Shown: piece by piece, positions 1-10,601 of the stretch | How positions within the stretch are numbered: position 1 is the stretch's first letter | How the letters are laid out: the number at the start of each line of letters is the position of its first letter | Source of the DNA: Melastoma dodecandrum | Taxonomy: Eukaryota; Streptophyta; Magnoliopsida; Myrtales; Melastomataceae | DNA length: 64,000 nt | Assembly (NCBI GenBank): GCA_029817715.1 | Contig: JARUPY010000537.1 | Coordinates: forward strand, 744,001 to 808,000 | Direction: 5' to 3' | Translations under genes and position numbers: made by a program | The notes under the pieces: generated by a model | The model's input: only the letters and a program-made list of their open reading frames with translations | The model's database searches: none | What the model was told of the DNA's origin: nothing

Positions 1-1240
1 AAATTATTAGCTTAAACAAATGTTCGATTTGTTTACAAGGCACTAGGTTGCATCATAGTTACTCTGAAAAGAACAATATTGCGTATCATATTACTTGTTT
101 ATTATTTTTAGGATGAATTTATAAATAATAAATTTAAAATTATAATTATAAATTAATTTTAATATTTGAATTATCATTAATAATCATTAAATTATAATTC
201 ATAATAATCAATGTTAAATTCGCCCTAATTTTGTATAACTTGCCACTAATGGTTCTAGAGAGGTTCCTTGGTTTCTCATTTTCTTACTTCCGGAACTTAC
301 CCATCCGGAACCTGCTCCCGTAGTCATATGTTTGTATTTTGATCCGACCAAATATTCTCCTAATTCTTAACCAGGCCTTTGACAATCTCACTTTTTAAAT
401 TAATGAAATGATAATATCTAAGTTAATTACTTAACTCGTTAACTAGTTTTAGATGGGTAGTAAAAATGTTTCATTAAAATATCATATTTGTAATAAAAAA
501 AATTAGCTAACTACGGATCCAATATTATGGGTTAGTTTGTATGCCCGTAAAAAATTTTCAAATTGTTAAAGGTTTAGTCGACATATATAGCAAAAGTGAA
601 AAATCACGCAACCAATTTAATTTTCGAATAAGAGAATGAAAGATTTTGGACCTACTAAAAGATTTAGAGGTCAGAAAAACATGATTCCTGAAACAATGCG
701 TCCGACCAAGACCCCCCCCCTGGTGGCAACACCTTGTCCCTTCGACAACGATGATAGTCATGACCACCACCGTGAGATGAGATGACGATGATGGTTGTAC
801 ACTGGATTGGTCACTTCTAAGCCCAAAGCGAATTCGTGACATCACCTATGAGGGATTTCACACTTCTGCAGAAAGAAATGGTCGAAACGAGTGGCTGGTA
901 GTGATGATGCTCCTGTTGCATTGCGAACCTCAAAAAGATTGAAAAGAAAATATAAATGAAAATCCAACCAGAATATTATGTTGTTGAAGGAGAAGGTCAA
1001 ATATGTTAAGAAAAAAAGGTGAAGGCAAACGTCAGGAACTTATATATCAAGGTTTTATTATCGTTGACCCGATTACTCGAAGATTCAAGTACAAAATAAG
1101 TAGAAAAGACGTAGATGGAAGTTCAAGAAGATAAGTAGAAAGAACGGTACTCTTTCTTCAAAAGATGAATAAAATACTCAAGTTTTGGGTCACGTTGTGA
1201 GAAAAATCAAGGAAAGCCGCAAAGGAGGGGGACAGTGATC

Positions 1241-1719
1241 TTGTCGACATGGTTTTGATGATGGATCACACAGCATATTTAACCTTCTATGACTTTATAA
1301 AAGTTATAACCTTAACGTAGATATGCTTCATAATAAAGGAGAAATATTAGGATACTTTCGATATTAGTTTAGAATCAAATGACGTGATTGAAAAATATTT
1401 TTCCATAAATAGACATTTCAATAATTAATTAATTATTAATTAATTATTCCTAATAGTATTCCCTTTTTGAATTAATAAAATAATTAAGATAACCAATAAT
1501 TAAATAATAATTAATTAATTATTGAAATATCTATTTATAGAAAAATATTTTCTAATCACATCATTTGATTTTAGAATTATCATTGGAGAAGTCGAAAATA
1601 TTAGCGTTATATTTTTCCTTTATTAGGAGGCATATATAGGTTACAGAAGGTTACAACTTCTGTAAAATCATAGTATGTCAAACATGTTGTGTGACACATT
1701 ATCAAAATCATGTCAACAA
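1241..1719. mobile_element. Fold-back (MITE-like) element, arms about 210-230 bp
   Basis: The left arm (1241 to about 1450) reads ttgtcgacatggttttgatg, and the complement of the right arm (about 1491-1719) reads ttgttgacatgattttgat. The match continues through the AT-rich centre (ataattaattaattatt on both arms) with scattered mismatches and small indels. There is no coding capacity. I could not settle a target-site duplication. The left end abuts the repeat copy that ends near 1240. Confidence 0.6.
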
Positions 1720-2404
1720 TCTATCCATTTTTTATGATGACAAAACATTCATCTATAAGAGATATAACTTCCCCTAAGGTAGAGATAGTAAGGGTTTGAT
1801 ACTTTAGAGAAGCTTCAACACGATTTTATTTTTGCAAAGTGCAAAAGCTTCTGTGTAAGCATATTTAGCCAGACAGTAGTATGTGCTTCTGCACTTCCAG
1901 CAAAAATGAGTTGTGCTCAAATTTTGCATACCCTGAAAGAAGGTTAATATACCTCTAACCCGCTAAATATTATAAGAATTCTTGCGTTTTTTAGAATTAG
2001 CATACGTTACATCTATGTTATCTTCCCCTTAATTGTTACTTACTATTTTTTCAAAATTCTCCAAAATCTCTCCCCCTTTTTGTCATATAAAAAAGAATGG
2101 AAAGTAGAAGAGGAGAGCTAAGGTCCGTAGAAGAAGGTATTCCCACAATAAAAGTAAAAATAAAACCAAAATGAATAATTATAAAATAATTAATCCCAAG
2201 ACGAGGTACACACGGTCACCCGTCACTTATTTATCCATAACCATAACATGACAATTATAGCAAGTCTAAGGTCCTGAAAATTAAACAAGAACAACTCATA
2301 GTAGATTGTCACGGACGAGCTGAACTTGACGTGCAACAGTAGCAACCAACTCATCAACCTTCTTCGTGACGACTTGGAGTCCTCAACCAGAACAGCAAGT
2401 TGTC

Positions 2405-2850
2405 GCTACATATCCTTGATGAGATTAGGCAGCGAGGAGGATGATGAACCTTCTTGTGGGTGATCCAGGTTCAGGGCAGGTAGAACAAGAGCCTTCTCAA
2501 CAGTAGGTCCAGTCTTTTCAAAAGTAGCAGGTGCTTCCTTCTTTCAACTTTCTTTTCCTTTAGATTTCTGGACCCATCCAATCCAAATCCTTCATTCGCA
2601 CTTGAAAAATGGAGGGTTGGTAATTTTGGTAGACGGATTATTGCAAGCATGCAATACGTGAAGACTCAGAATGGATGGGTCCCAAAATCTAAGGGAAAAG
2701 AGAATCGACGGAAGGAAGCACCTACTACTTTTGAAAAGACTGGACCTACTACTGAGAAGGCTGTTGTTCCACCTGCTCTGACCCTGGAACACCCACACGA
2801 AGGTTCATCCTCCTCCTCACTGCTTAATCTCATCAATGATCTGTTCGGAA
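2405..2850. repeat. Inverted pair of a coding-like segment
   Basis: The complement of 2405-2595 matches 2655-2850 at roughly 85% by eye (shared gatgggtcc, gaaggaagcacct, acttttgaaaagactggacct, gaaggttcatc). The right copy is open on the + strand from the ATG at 2649 to 2960 and would encode a polar Lys/Glu/Ser-rich peptide. The left copy carries a stop and indels. I do not recognise the peptide. It looks like two opposed fragments of one transposon or host exon. Confidence 0.5.
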
Positions 2851-3502
2851 GTGCTATGCTGGTGACACATGATGATGACGAAAAATCATTTATTACAAGA
2901 AGATTACAAATTGCAGAAAAAAATAAAAAATATATCAGAGGAAATATTAGAAAAATATAAAAGAAAATCTCATAATAAAGTTATTATTGTTGTAATATGC
3001 ACTAAGTTTGGTATAAGTTAATTGCGTAATAACTACATCTGGAAGTTGTAAGCCCCAAGAACTGCAGCATACATAAAAATAATAATTATTATTATTATGT
3101 TTTACAAACGTCAAAATAAATGTTCTTAAATAACGATGAAACCCGATATCATTTTGGTGATTGATCCCAAAAAGTTAAGTTGCACGTAAAATTAATTGGG
3201 ATTTAGTTACGGATAGTCAATGAGGCAATATCTTATTAATTAATACATCTCATGAATTTTATTTTAGAGCCAAAAGTTTGATTTGGCATTTTTTACTCGA
3301 ATATTTTATATTTTTGGGATGAAATATTTACGTTACAAAATTTTCCAATAAATAGGATCAAACCTTATTTTATGATATTTCCATGATATTTCCATGAGAT
3401 TTCTCTTGATAAGAATGACAGCAATTCGGTGGGAAATTTTTCCCTTGCAGCTGTCAGGTTTCGGGAATTGATTGATATTCCCAGCCGTTTTCTTGATTTT
3501 AT

Positions 3503-3510
3503 TATAAAAA
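3503..3510 (+). promoter_or_regulatory. TATA box of the S1-like gene
   Basis: TATAAAAA lies 66 bp upstream of the ATG at 3576, a normal spacing for a short plant 5' leader. It supports starting the protein at 3576 and not at the non-ATG upstream extension that is also open in this frame. Confidence 0.5.
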
Positions 3511-3575
3511 GCATGATAGTTTTATTTATGTGTCCTTCTATGAAACAAAACTCTGATCTCAGCCATAAAGGTCAG

Positions 3576-4004
3576 ATGGGAAGCAAAATGGATCGACTCG
3601 CCCGAGGTTTCCTGACGTCCTTACTACTTGTATCCGCTAATGTGCGAGCCACAACCACCCGTGGCCCGAACCCGAACCGGATCTCCCCAATGAAAACCTA
3701 CGTGGAGATTAACAACCGTTTGTCCGAGACGCTCACGGTCCACTGCAAATCGAAGGACGATGATCTGGGGATCCATGTACTGCTGCCACAGGGCCGCTGG
3801 GGCTTCCGATTCCAGCCCAACGTCTTCGTCGAGAACACCCTTTTCTATTGCAGCTTCTCCTGGGGTGGCGGTCCCGTTCGGACCTACAACATATACGAAG
3901 AGCGGAGGGACGAGTACCGTTGTAAGAACTGCATTTGGGACGTGAAGTCCAACGGCCCTTGTTTGTGGCAGGACTTTTTTATTTGTTATCCTTGGCGTTC
4001 ATGA
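3576..4004 (+). CDS. S1/SPH self-incompatibility-like secreted protein
   Basis: This is a single-exon gene for a 142-residue protein of the plant self-incompatibility S1 (SPH) family. These are small secreted cysteine-rich proteins; poppy PrsS is the pollen-incompatibility ligand, and most other members have no known role. The N-terminus (about residues 5-25) is a signal peptide with a Leu/Val core. The mature part shows the family's ordered blocks: V-x-I-N-N-x-L, L-x-VHCKSKDDDLG, G-x-W-x-F-x-F, TLFYCSFSW and C-x-x-C-x-W near the end, with six cysteines after the signal peptide. The frame is open upstream to 3429 without an ATG until 3576; a second ATG at 3588 is also possible. Length and cysteine pattern are typical, so I read it as intact. 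Calling it a true mating determinant would be unjustified: SPH genes are numerous in self-compatible plants too. Confidence 0.9.
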   Translation: MGSKMDRLARGFLTSLLLVSANVRATTTRGPNPNRISPMKTYVEINNRLSETLTVHCKSKDDDLGIHVLLPQGRWGFRFQPNVFVENTLFYCSFSWGGGPVRTYNIYEERRDEYRCKNCIWDVKSNGPCLWQDFFICYPWRS

Positions 4005-6224
4005 GCTCGTGCACAAGAAAAAAAAGTTATGTATCTCTTTAAAGAAAAAATAAAACTCAGTATTATCTTTGTGATACCATTTTGAAACCTTAAATACTTG
4101 GCCACTGTAAAAGCACATGTCCTTGAGCCAAAAGTTTGAACATGAACGAAGATGTCACCAGCGTCGCGTCCGTGATTTCCCTCATCTAAAACTACTCTCA
4201 CGACTGGTTGAACAATTTCCCGTGTGAGCCACGGCCCCCAGTTCAAGACAATTCCAAAATAGATGGGGGGATCGATCCACTACATCGGCGGTTCGTCCGA
4301 TGGTGCTTCTGCGAAGAGGATGCTGGTAGGACCTATGGTTTGCTCAAGATTTTCGACAGAGACGACGATTAGTGTCATTTCGTAATATAAGTCTAATCCC
4401 ATAAGATGCGCCAGCGTGCTTAACGTATACCGAAAAAATAGTTGTTCTAGATTTTCCTAAGAAAGGAATAGGGATCTCCAAATCAAGTAAGCAATTAAAA
4501 AAGAGAACATTCTAGGGGACCACGGGGAGCAGGAGTTGAACCAGGTAGGCTGCCGTATAAGTTGCCGATAATGTATTTAATTAAAATGAAAAAAAAATGA
4601 TATATTCAATTAAGAATCGAATAAATTGAAAAAAAAAAATGAAAATAGGTTGTATTTAGTAATATGCGTTTATCATTATTGTAGCCAATTGAACTTTGTT
4701 TAGGAAAATTTCAACAAAGAATAATAAATCGCGGATTCGTTACTTACTAAAACTCGAATTGGTTAGGTGCAAGCATCATATACATTTATTGTTCGTTATT
4801 TATGTAAACAAAATATCGGGAATTTTTGTATGAAGGAATTAATGATTTTATGGAAGTAAAATTTTCCAAAATAAATGAAATTTTATTTGTGATTTTAAAA
4901 GGAGGGGCGAATCTGTTCATTGAAAAGAAATAAAAAATTGAAGAAGAAATCTCTCCAAAAATATTATGGTTACCAGGATCTCTTCATTTAAGCGATCTCT
5001 TTCAGACTAATGGAAAAAATCACATTCACGACCATCACCTCAGCTTTCGGAAGGAAAATCCATCCTAGCCCCTCAATCTCCTCCTATTCAGGCTGAGCAC
5101 GCCGACTACGAACCCGTGGACGGAGGGTAGGAGAAAGACGGCAATGACGAAAACAAGAAGGGCGACGTGTCCGAACAAAGAGAGAATCCCATGCCCCAGA
5201 GGCAACCCGCGAGGAGTGCAAGATATCGAAAGGTGGATTAAAGAGAAAAAAAAGGTCCTTCGACAACTCAAACCTGAAATTCAGTATAATCCACAGTACT
5301 CTTTATCTTTTCTTTGATCCGTCATCATTTGTGTCACTTTTTTATTTTTTGACTTCCTGTACAGAAAACTTTAAAATGAATTAAATAGTAAATTTCAAGT
5401 AAAAACATAAAATGTATAATATTTTTTAAAATAATTATAAATGAAAATTTCGAATTGAAAAACTTATATTAGAGATTGGTAGCAAATTATTCCAAGTTTG
5501 CACTCTAATATGAAATATGGACAAAAGGTATTATAAATTAGTATTAAGAATAAAAAGAGTATTATAAATTAGTACTAAGAATAAAATAACTAAGGATTTT
5601 CACCAAAAAATAGTTACTAAGAAGATTGAATATGTTTTACGCCTAATTTACTACATACTGAAAAACTTCATTATTCTACTTTATTATTTTTTAATTGATT
5701 TTTTAATAAATTTGATCTGTTCCTATTTCTATTTTCTTTTATTTAATTATTTTATTTGTTCCTTAAATTTTGTTTGGGTGACTTGGGAGGAGGAAATTAT
5801 TAGCTTAAACAATATTCGATTTGTGTATTACGCATTTACTTATTTAGAACAAGCAATATTTTTTAACAAATTATTTGTTTATTATGTTTTTGGAGATTTG
5901 AATTTGAACATAAATTTTTCCTTTTTAGCTACTAATATTTTAACGTCATATGTTCATATTTTGACCCAGCTAAATATTCTCCAAAGTCTTACTCAGACTT
6001 TTTAAAAAAATTAACTCAATTATGATATCTAAATTCATTATCGAACTCATTAACTAATAAAATTATTTCTTTAAAATATAACATTTTTAACCAAAAAATT
6101 ACGCAAATAATCATATATTTTATAAATTATTATTTACATCAGGAATCCCATATCAAATATTAAGAGTAAGTTTTCACGTCCAATTATTAAAGGCTTAGTT
6201 GACTAAAAAATTATTTTCGTGGGT

Positions 6225-7270
6225 GATAATGTTGGTTGTGAGACCATCTTCGAGGGCTCTAAATTAGACTTGCCGCTTCCCAGTCCAAAGCACTGTTACA
6301 TTGTCTACCTTAAAAATTGGAAAAAAAATAAAAATTGGAAAAAAAAAGTGTGTATGAAAATTCAGGAGATATCAAATACTTTATGAATGCAAGTTGTGAG
6401 AAACTTATCTCTAAGTTCCTAGTCATCATTAACTTGAATCTATATTAAGTACTCGAACATTCAAGTTAAGAATGGGCTCAAAAGGAAGTTCGAGAACTAC
6501 TCTTATCTGCAAAAGAAAAAAAAAATACTCATGTTTAAGTGCAAGGTGCGGAAGAATCAAAGAAGGTGACCTGCCAGAAGATATTTCCTTGGTTAGGAAT
6601 GTATATCATGTCCCTTGAAATTGTTGCTTAAAGAGAAGCGCAAGATATTGAGCCATATTTAACCAGAGTCTCATAGAGGAGGAGTGTCTTAATGCTATAT
6701 CATCCACATTCTCAGGCTGATTTCTATAGTTTTTCTATTGTTTTATCTTTTATTTTGCTTTATTTTTGGAAGACTATAGACTTCAGCCTGAGAATGCCGA
6801 TGAGAATTAAGGCACCCTTCCTTCATGGCGCTCGAGTTATATATGGTTCGATCCACCGTACGCCACTCTTCAATCCATTTCGCCGTTGGAATCCTATTAA
6901 ATTTATGCAAGATATTCTGAGATATGGGTATACATCCTAACCACACAAATATCTTCTGGGAGTGTTTTTGCATTGCATTTTCCCAAAGTAACACTTTAGG
7001 ATCACCGTCCTCACTTCTTTCATGAGTATTTGTTTTTCTTTTGAACAAAGAGTATCATTCTTTCTACTTAACTTCTTGAAATTCTGTCCATTCGTGGACT
7101 TGAAGGTTCGAATTAGTTACTTGATATAGATCAAATTAATGATGAATAAAACCTCGAGATTATCGACACTGGCCGTCATCCCTTTTCGATGGTGTCACGA
7201 TTCGCTTTGGACTGGGAAGCCGCAAATCTGGTTTAGACCCCCCGAAGTTGGTGTCACAGCCATCATCATC
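6225..7270. mobile_element. Diverged fold-back element of about 1 kb
   Basis: The outer parts are inverted copies: gccgcttcccagtccaaagc near 6270-6290 against its complement gctttggactgggaagccgc near 7203-7222. Matching wording continues inward (agtactcg/aagttcg blocks, aaatactcatg). At the centre are the best-preserved arms, 6707-6730 and 6773-6796 (22 of 24 paired), around a 42-nt loop. A third single-arm copy lies at about 760-1240. ORFs inside have no recognised domain. Confidence 0.5.
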
Positions 7271-7280
7271 ATATCATCGG

Positions 7281-7376
7281 GATAAGATCTGGTTGGGGTC
7301 GTTCAGCCGAACTCAAGCAAGGCAGCGCGATCTGTTCCGTTGTTGCCTAGCCCTCCCTGCACCAACAAAGACCGAA
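7281..7376 (-). pseudogene. Relic of an LRR receptor-kinase 5' end
   Basis: On the minus strand this segment encodes a degenerate version of the signal-peptide end and LRR N-terminal cap found at the start of the receptor kinase at 24555-21480: RSLLVQG, then N-G-T-D-R-A-A-L-L-E-F. A stop follows within a few codons. DNA wording such as gatctgttccgttg and ccctgcaccaacaaagacc is nearly identical to 24450-24495. No LRR or kinase sequence follows, so only a fragment of a third family member survives. Confidence 0.75.
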
Positions 7377-9091
7377 CAGTTTAATGGAATGAAAATAATA
7401 AAAAGAATTGGTTAAATTGTTAATCATTAATTCTAGCAACGAAAGCCACATGGAAGAAAAAAAAAGGTTACCAATGATTATTTATAATTATGTGACCAAA
7501 TTGAAAAGAAGATTTTATTAGAATGCATCAATCATTGGAAGATTATGCTACCAATTTCTTTCATTGAGCACAATTTCCATTATGCGACTTAATTGGGTGA
7601 AATTTTTAAATAAGATCGCGCTATTTTAAAATCAAATATTGTCTTTTTTCATAGCAGTCCAAGGTGTTCTTCAATGCTCATCTAGGGGAATTTTTTAACA
7701 ACTAGATGAATGTTGATTTGGAAAGAGATTTGGGAAATCAACTTGTCGAATAATTGACTACAACTAAGCTTTGAACTTCACTTCCCTCAATCCACCCTAG
7801 TTCAAGCCGATATTACATTGATGGGGGCATACGATTCGAGTGTGCCTATCTATCATCTATAACTCATATTTTATTTCTTTTGAATTGACAATTTGTATTG
7901 AGTCTAAGTCGGCCCTCAGCAAAGCGCTTAGAGCCACATCTTACCAACTTTATTGTCCCACATATCTCTTGTTTCTTTACGTGCCAAAGACGTAGTCACC
8001 TTATCCGTCATCTCTATCGACTAAAATTTATGCCTTTTCTTTGTTATTCCTAATGATCCCAAATGTAATTAGGTAAAATCAAAACCATCCCTTTTTAAAA
8101 AAAAATATTTATTTTTTCCAACATTGAGAGAAACTGACAAAAGTATGTGCTTAGTTGGCCACTGGTTTTTCACAAAAAAAAATTATCTTTCAAACGAAAT
8201 TTATATTGTACTTTTATGGTGTATTAATTAAATCTTCATCTGAATGATGTTTCGAAGGGAGGGGTTGGTTCAATTAGGAATGTTCCTAATAATAAAGGGA
8301 GTAAACTGCTACGATTAATGTTTGGAAGAATAAGTACAAGTGGGCTTAACTCAATTAGTTACCTTTTATTTTCAAGAGCAAACATTTTCTAGGGTTTAAT
8401 CATCATATTTCTTAAGAAAGAATATTTTCGGCCATCTTGGCTTGGACTAGAATTTGGTCTGTGTTCGTTGAGGTTAATTGAATCTAACCTTAACATAAAC
8501 TCAATTCCAATTTAATTAGGGAATATTTGATTAAATTTAAATACATATTTTATGTAATCGTATCACGTCATCTGTATCCTTTTAATAAACGGATAAGATT
8601 GAGAATTTGATGGATAGACATTCTGTTACCTTTGTTGCCGCTGCCTCTGGCCTAATGTTTTTACTTAATTTTAACTGCATGTTTCTCGATCAAATTTCAG
8701 TATTGGGATTTTCTAAATTAATTGCTAAAATATTGAGAAATAATTTCATTAATATACAAAAATTCGCGTTTGCTTATTTTTAGAACCTTGTTCGCGTCGG
8801 AACGGATCACGTTAGAAATATTTGGCATAAGTACTCATAAGGATTCGTATGTGGTCGTCAATAAGTAAAAGGATGAATTGAATTGATCAATCGATCTTAA
8901 ATGATGTCTTACAATAGAAATAGAAAGCTTATAGCCATAAAAACAAAGAAAAGTTGATGATTCGGATGGTGGTGACGCCATAGACTTGCTGCTGGCGCCG
9001 TAGACTTGCGAGCTTGGATGGTGTTATCTGGTCGCTGGAGGCTTGGTTGATGGAATGTGAACGAAGGTAGTGGCAAACTTTGGACGCTAAG

Positions 9092-9295
9092 GCTACGGGT
9101 GCTCACCCTAGTGACGGAGCGAAGGCCGGATTTGGCTGTTTGGGCTACGGTCGCTCACCCGGACTGTAAAGTGAAGGTAAAGCTTTGGTGTCAATGCTAC
9201 AGTTGCTCACCACGACGATGGAGTGAAGGCGGAGACTGGTTATCAGAGCTATTGTTGCTCACTCTGATGGTGGAAGTGAAAACCAAGAACCCTTG
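9092..9295. repeat. 52-bp tandem repeat, four diverged copies
   Basis: The marker gctac(g/a)g..(c/t)gctcac starts at 9092, 9144 and 9196 and appears as gctattgttgctcac at 9248. That gives an exact spacing of 52 bp three times, although the units differ at many bases. It lies in a GC-richer block (8950-9300). A period not divisible by three argues against a conserved protein repeat. Confidence 0.65.
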
Positions 9296-10601
9296 CGAGT
9301 TCACCTAGACCGGAGTATCAAACTAGCTAAAATCTAAGGGGTGACGAGTAATGCAAAGCTTCTGTTTGGTTTGATTGTCTTCTCTTGTCCAAGGAAGATC
9401 TTCTTTCGTTTATACTGGATCCTAGTAGTGCTTGAAGTATTAGACACGTTCTTAGGGAAATCTTCCCCTGGTCGTGGTTACCCTCCAGAAATCTCGTGGT
9501 TTGTTTCAGCAAGTAACACTTCGTCCTGATCTTTCTGGAGACGAGTTTGTGTAGACATGGGCTGTAGACTTAGTACAAGCCCATGTTTCCTGTCGGTCTC
9601 ATTATAGCTATACGCGGGCTGACACTTAATTAGGCCCAAAATAGACCATCATGTCAACAAACCTAGAACTTATCCTGCGGCCATCCAAGAACCCACCGGT
9701 CATTTCTGATATCGGTTTATTGTTCCGATTCCTTGTCCTTATAGGACGATTTCACATCAGATCTATTTCATTACTCCAATAAATCTAAAAAAACCACAAA
9801 AGAATTGGTCAAGGCCTTGCGAAAAACGCAAGGGTCGCTGCATCTGGACAGTGAGAGCGGGGACAGTAATTCCTGAGATGACTGAAGGTATTCCAGTCGC
9901 GCCGCTTCTGGTTCTCGTAACGACTGAGGGATGAGGCCGAAGGGGCGACAGAGGTCTCGGCAAAGAGAAGTTGGGTGCAACGGGGATAGGGGGAAAGGAT
10001 AAGGAGGGATTGGGGAGGGATGCATGTGGAGGATTTGAAAAGAGAGATTTGTAATTTTAAAATAAAAATTATTTATAAAAGTATATAATATAAATAAATA
10101 TTATATAAATTATATATTAAAATATATTATCTCACATTCTAATTTTACAGGGTGGTCATGAAATGAAAATCTGAAATGGTTTTTAAAAATTTAGAACCTA
10201 AAACTAGGTCTATTCGAAAACCTACTGGTTTCAAGTTTTACTCAGAACTTATTATCACCGTGCTCTAAATAAGCTCATGATATACCCAGTACTTGCTTAC
10301 GGTTATTTTCAATTATGAAATTATGATCTAAAGTGTTATTTATCATACCTAAATAGTGAAGGCAGTAATTGGTTTTGTTAATGAACTCGAAAAAGATCAC
10401 AACACTGAAGGCAATTAAGATCACACTTAGACACGATCTACACGTAATACCTTAATTTTATGGTGTCTTCCCTCTGCTCTGCTCCGCTAACTAAACTTTA
10501 ATCGGTAGTATTGGAGGCGATTAGTCTTTCTGTTCTGGAGGATGACCGAAACACAACAATCTACTTCCAGAATATTTTCCTATTTATTCAGATTCAAAGC
10601 T

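Larger units (their letters stand above)
1..3575. other. AT-rich repeat-laden intergenic DNA
   Basis: I see no gene here. The stretch holds a diverged copy (about 760-1240) of one arm of the fold-back at 6225-7270, a separate fold-back at 1241-1719 and an inverted pair at about 2405-2850. Positions 1-500 also resemble 5795-6100 (shared wording such as attattagcttaaaca and catatgtt.atattttgac), so the segment up to 1240 seems to be an old duplicate of 5795-6700. A run of ten C lies near 711-720. Confidence 0.6.
4005..10601. other. Long intergenic region, repeats only
   Basis: I find no intact gene in this 6.6 kb. It contains a fold-back (6225-7270), a receptor-kinase relic (7281-7376) and a 52-bp tandem repeat (about 9092-9290). 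A GC-richer patch at 9660-10050 carries only overlapping short ORFs on the minus strand without recognisable domains. The rest (4400-6200 and 7380-8900) is AT-rich and featureless to me. Confidence 0.6.

Noticed and set aside
3429..3575. Extended N-terminus of the S1-like protein
   Set aside because: It begins with GTG and contains the TATA box; starting at 3576 places the signal peptide at the N-terminus as expected.
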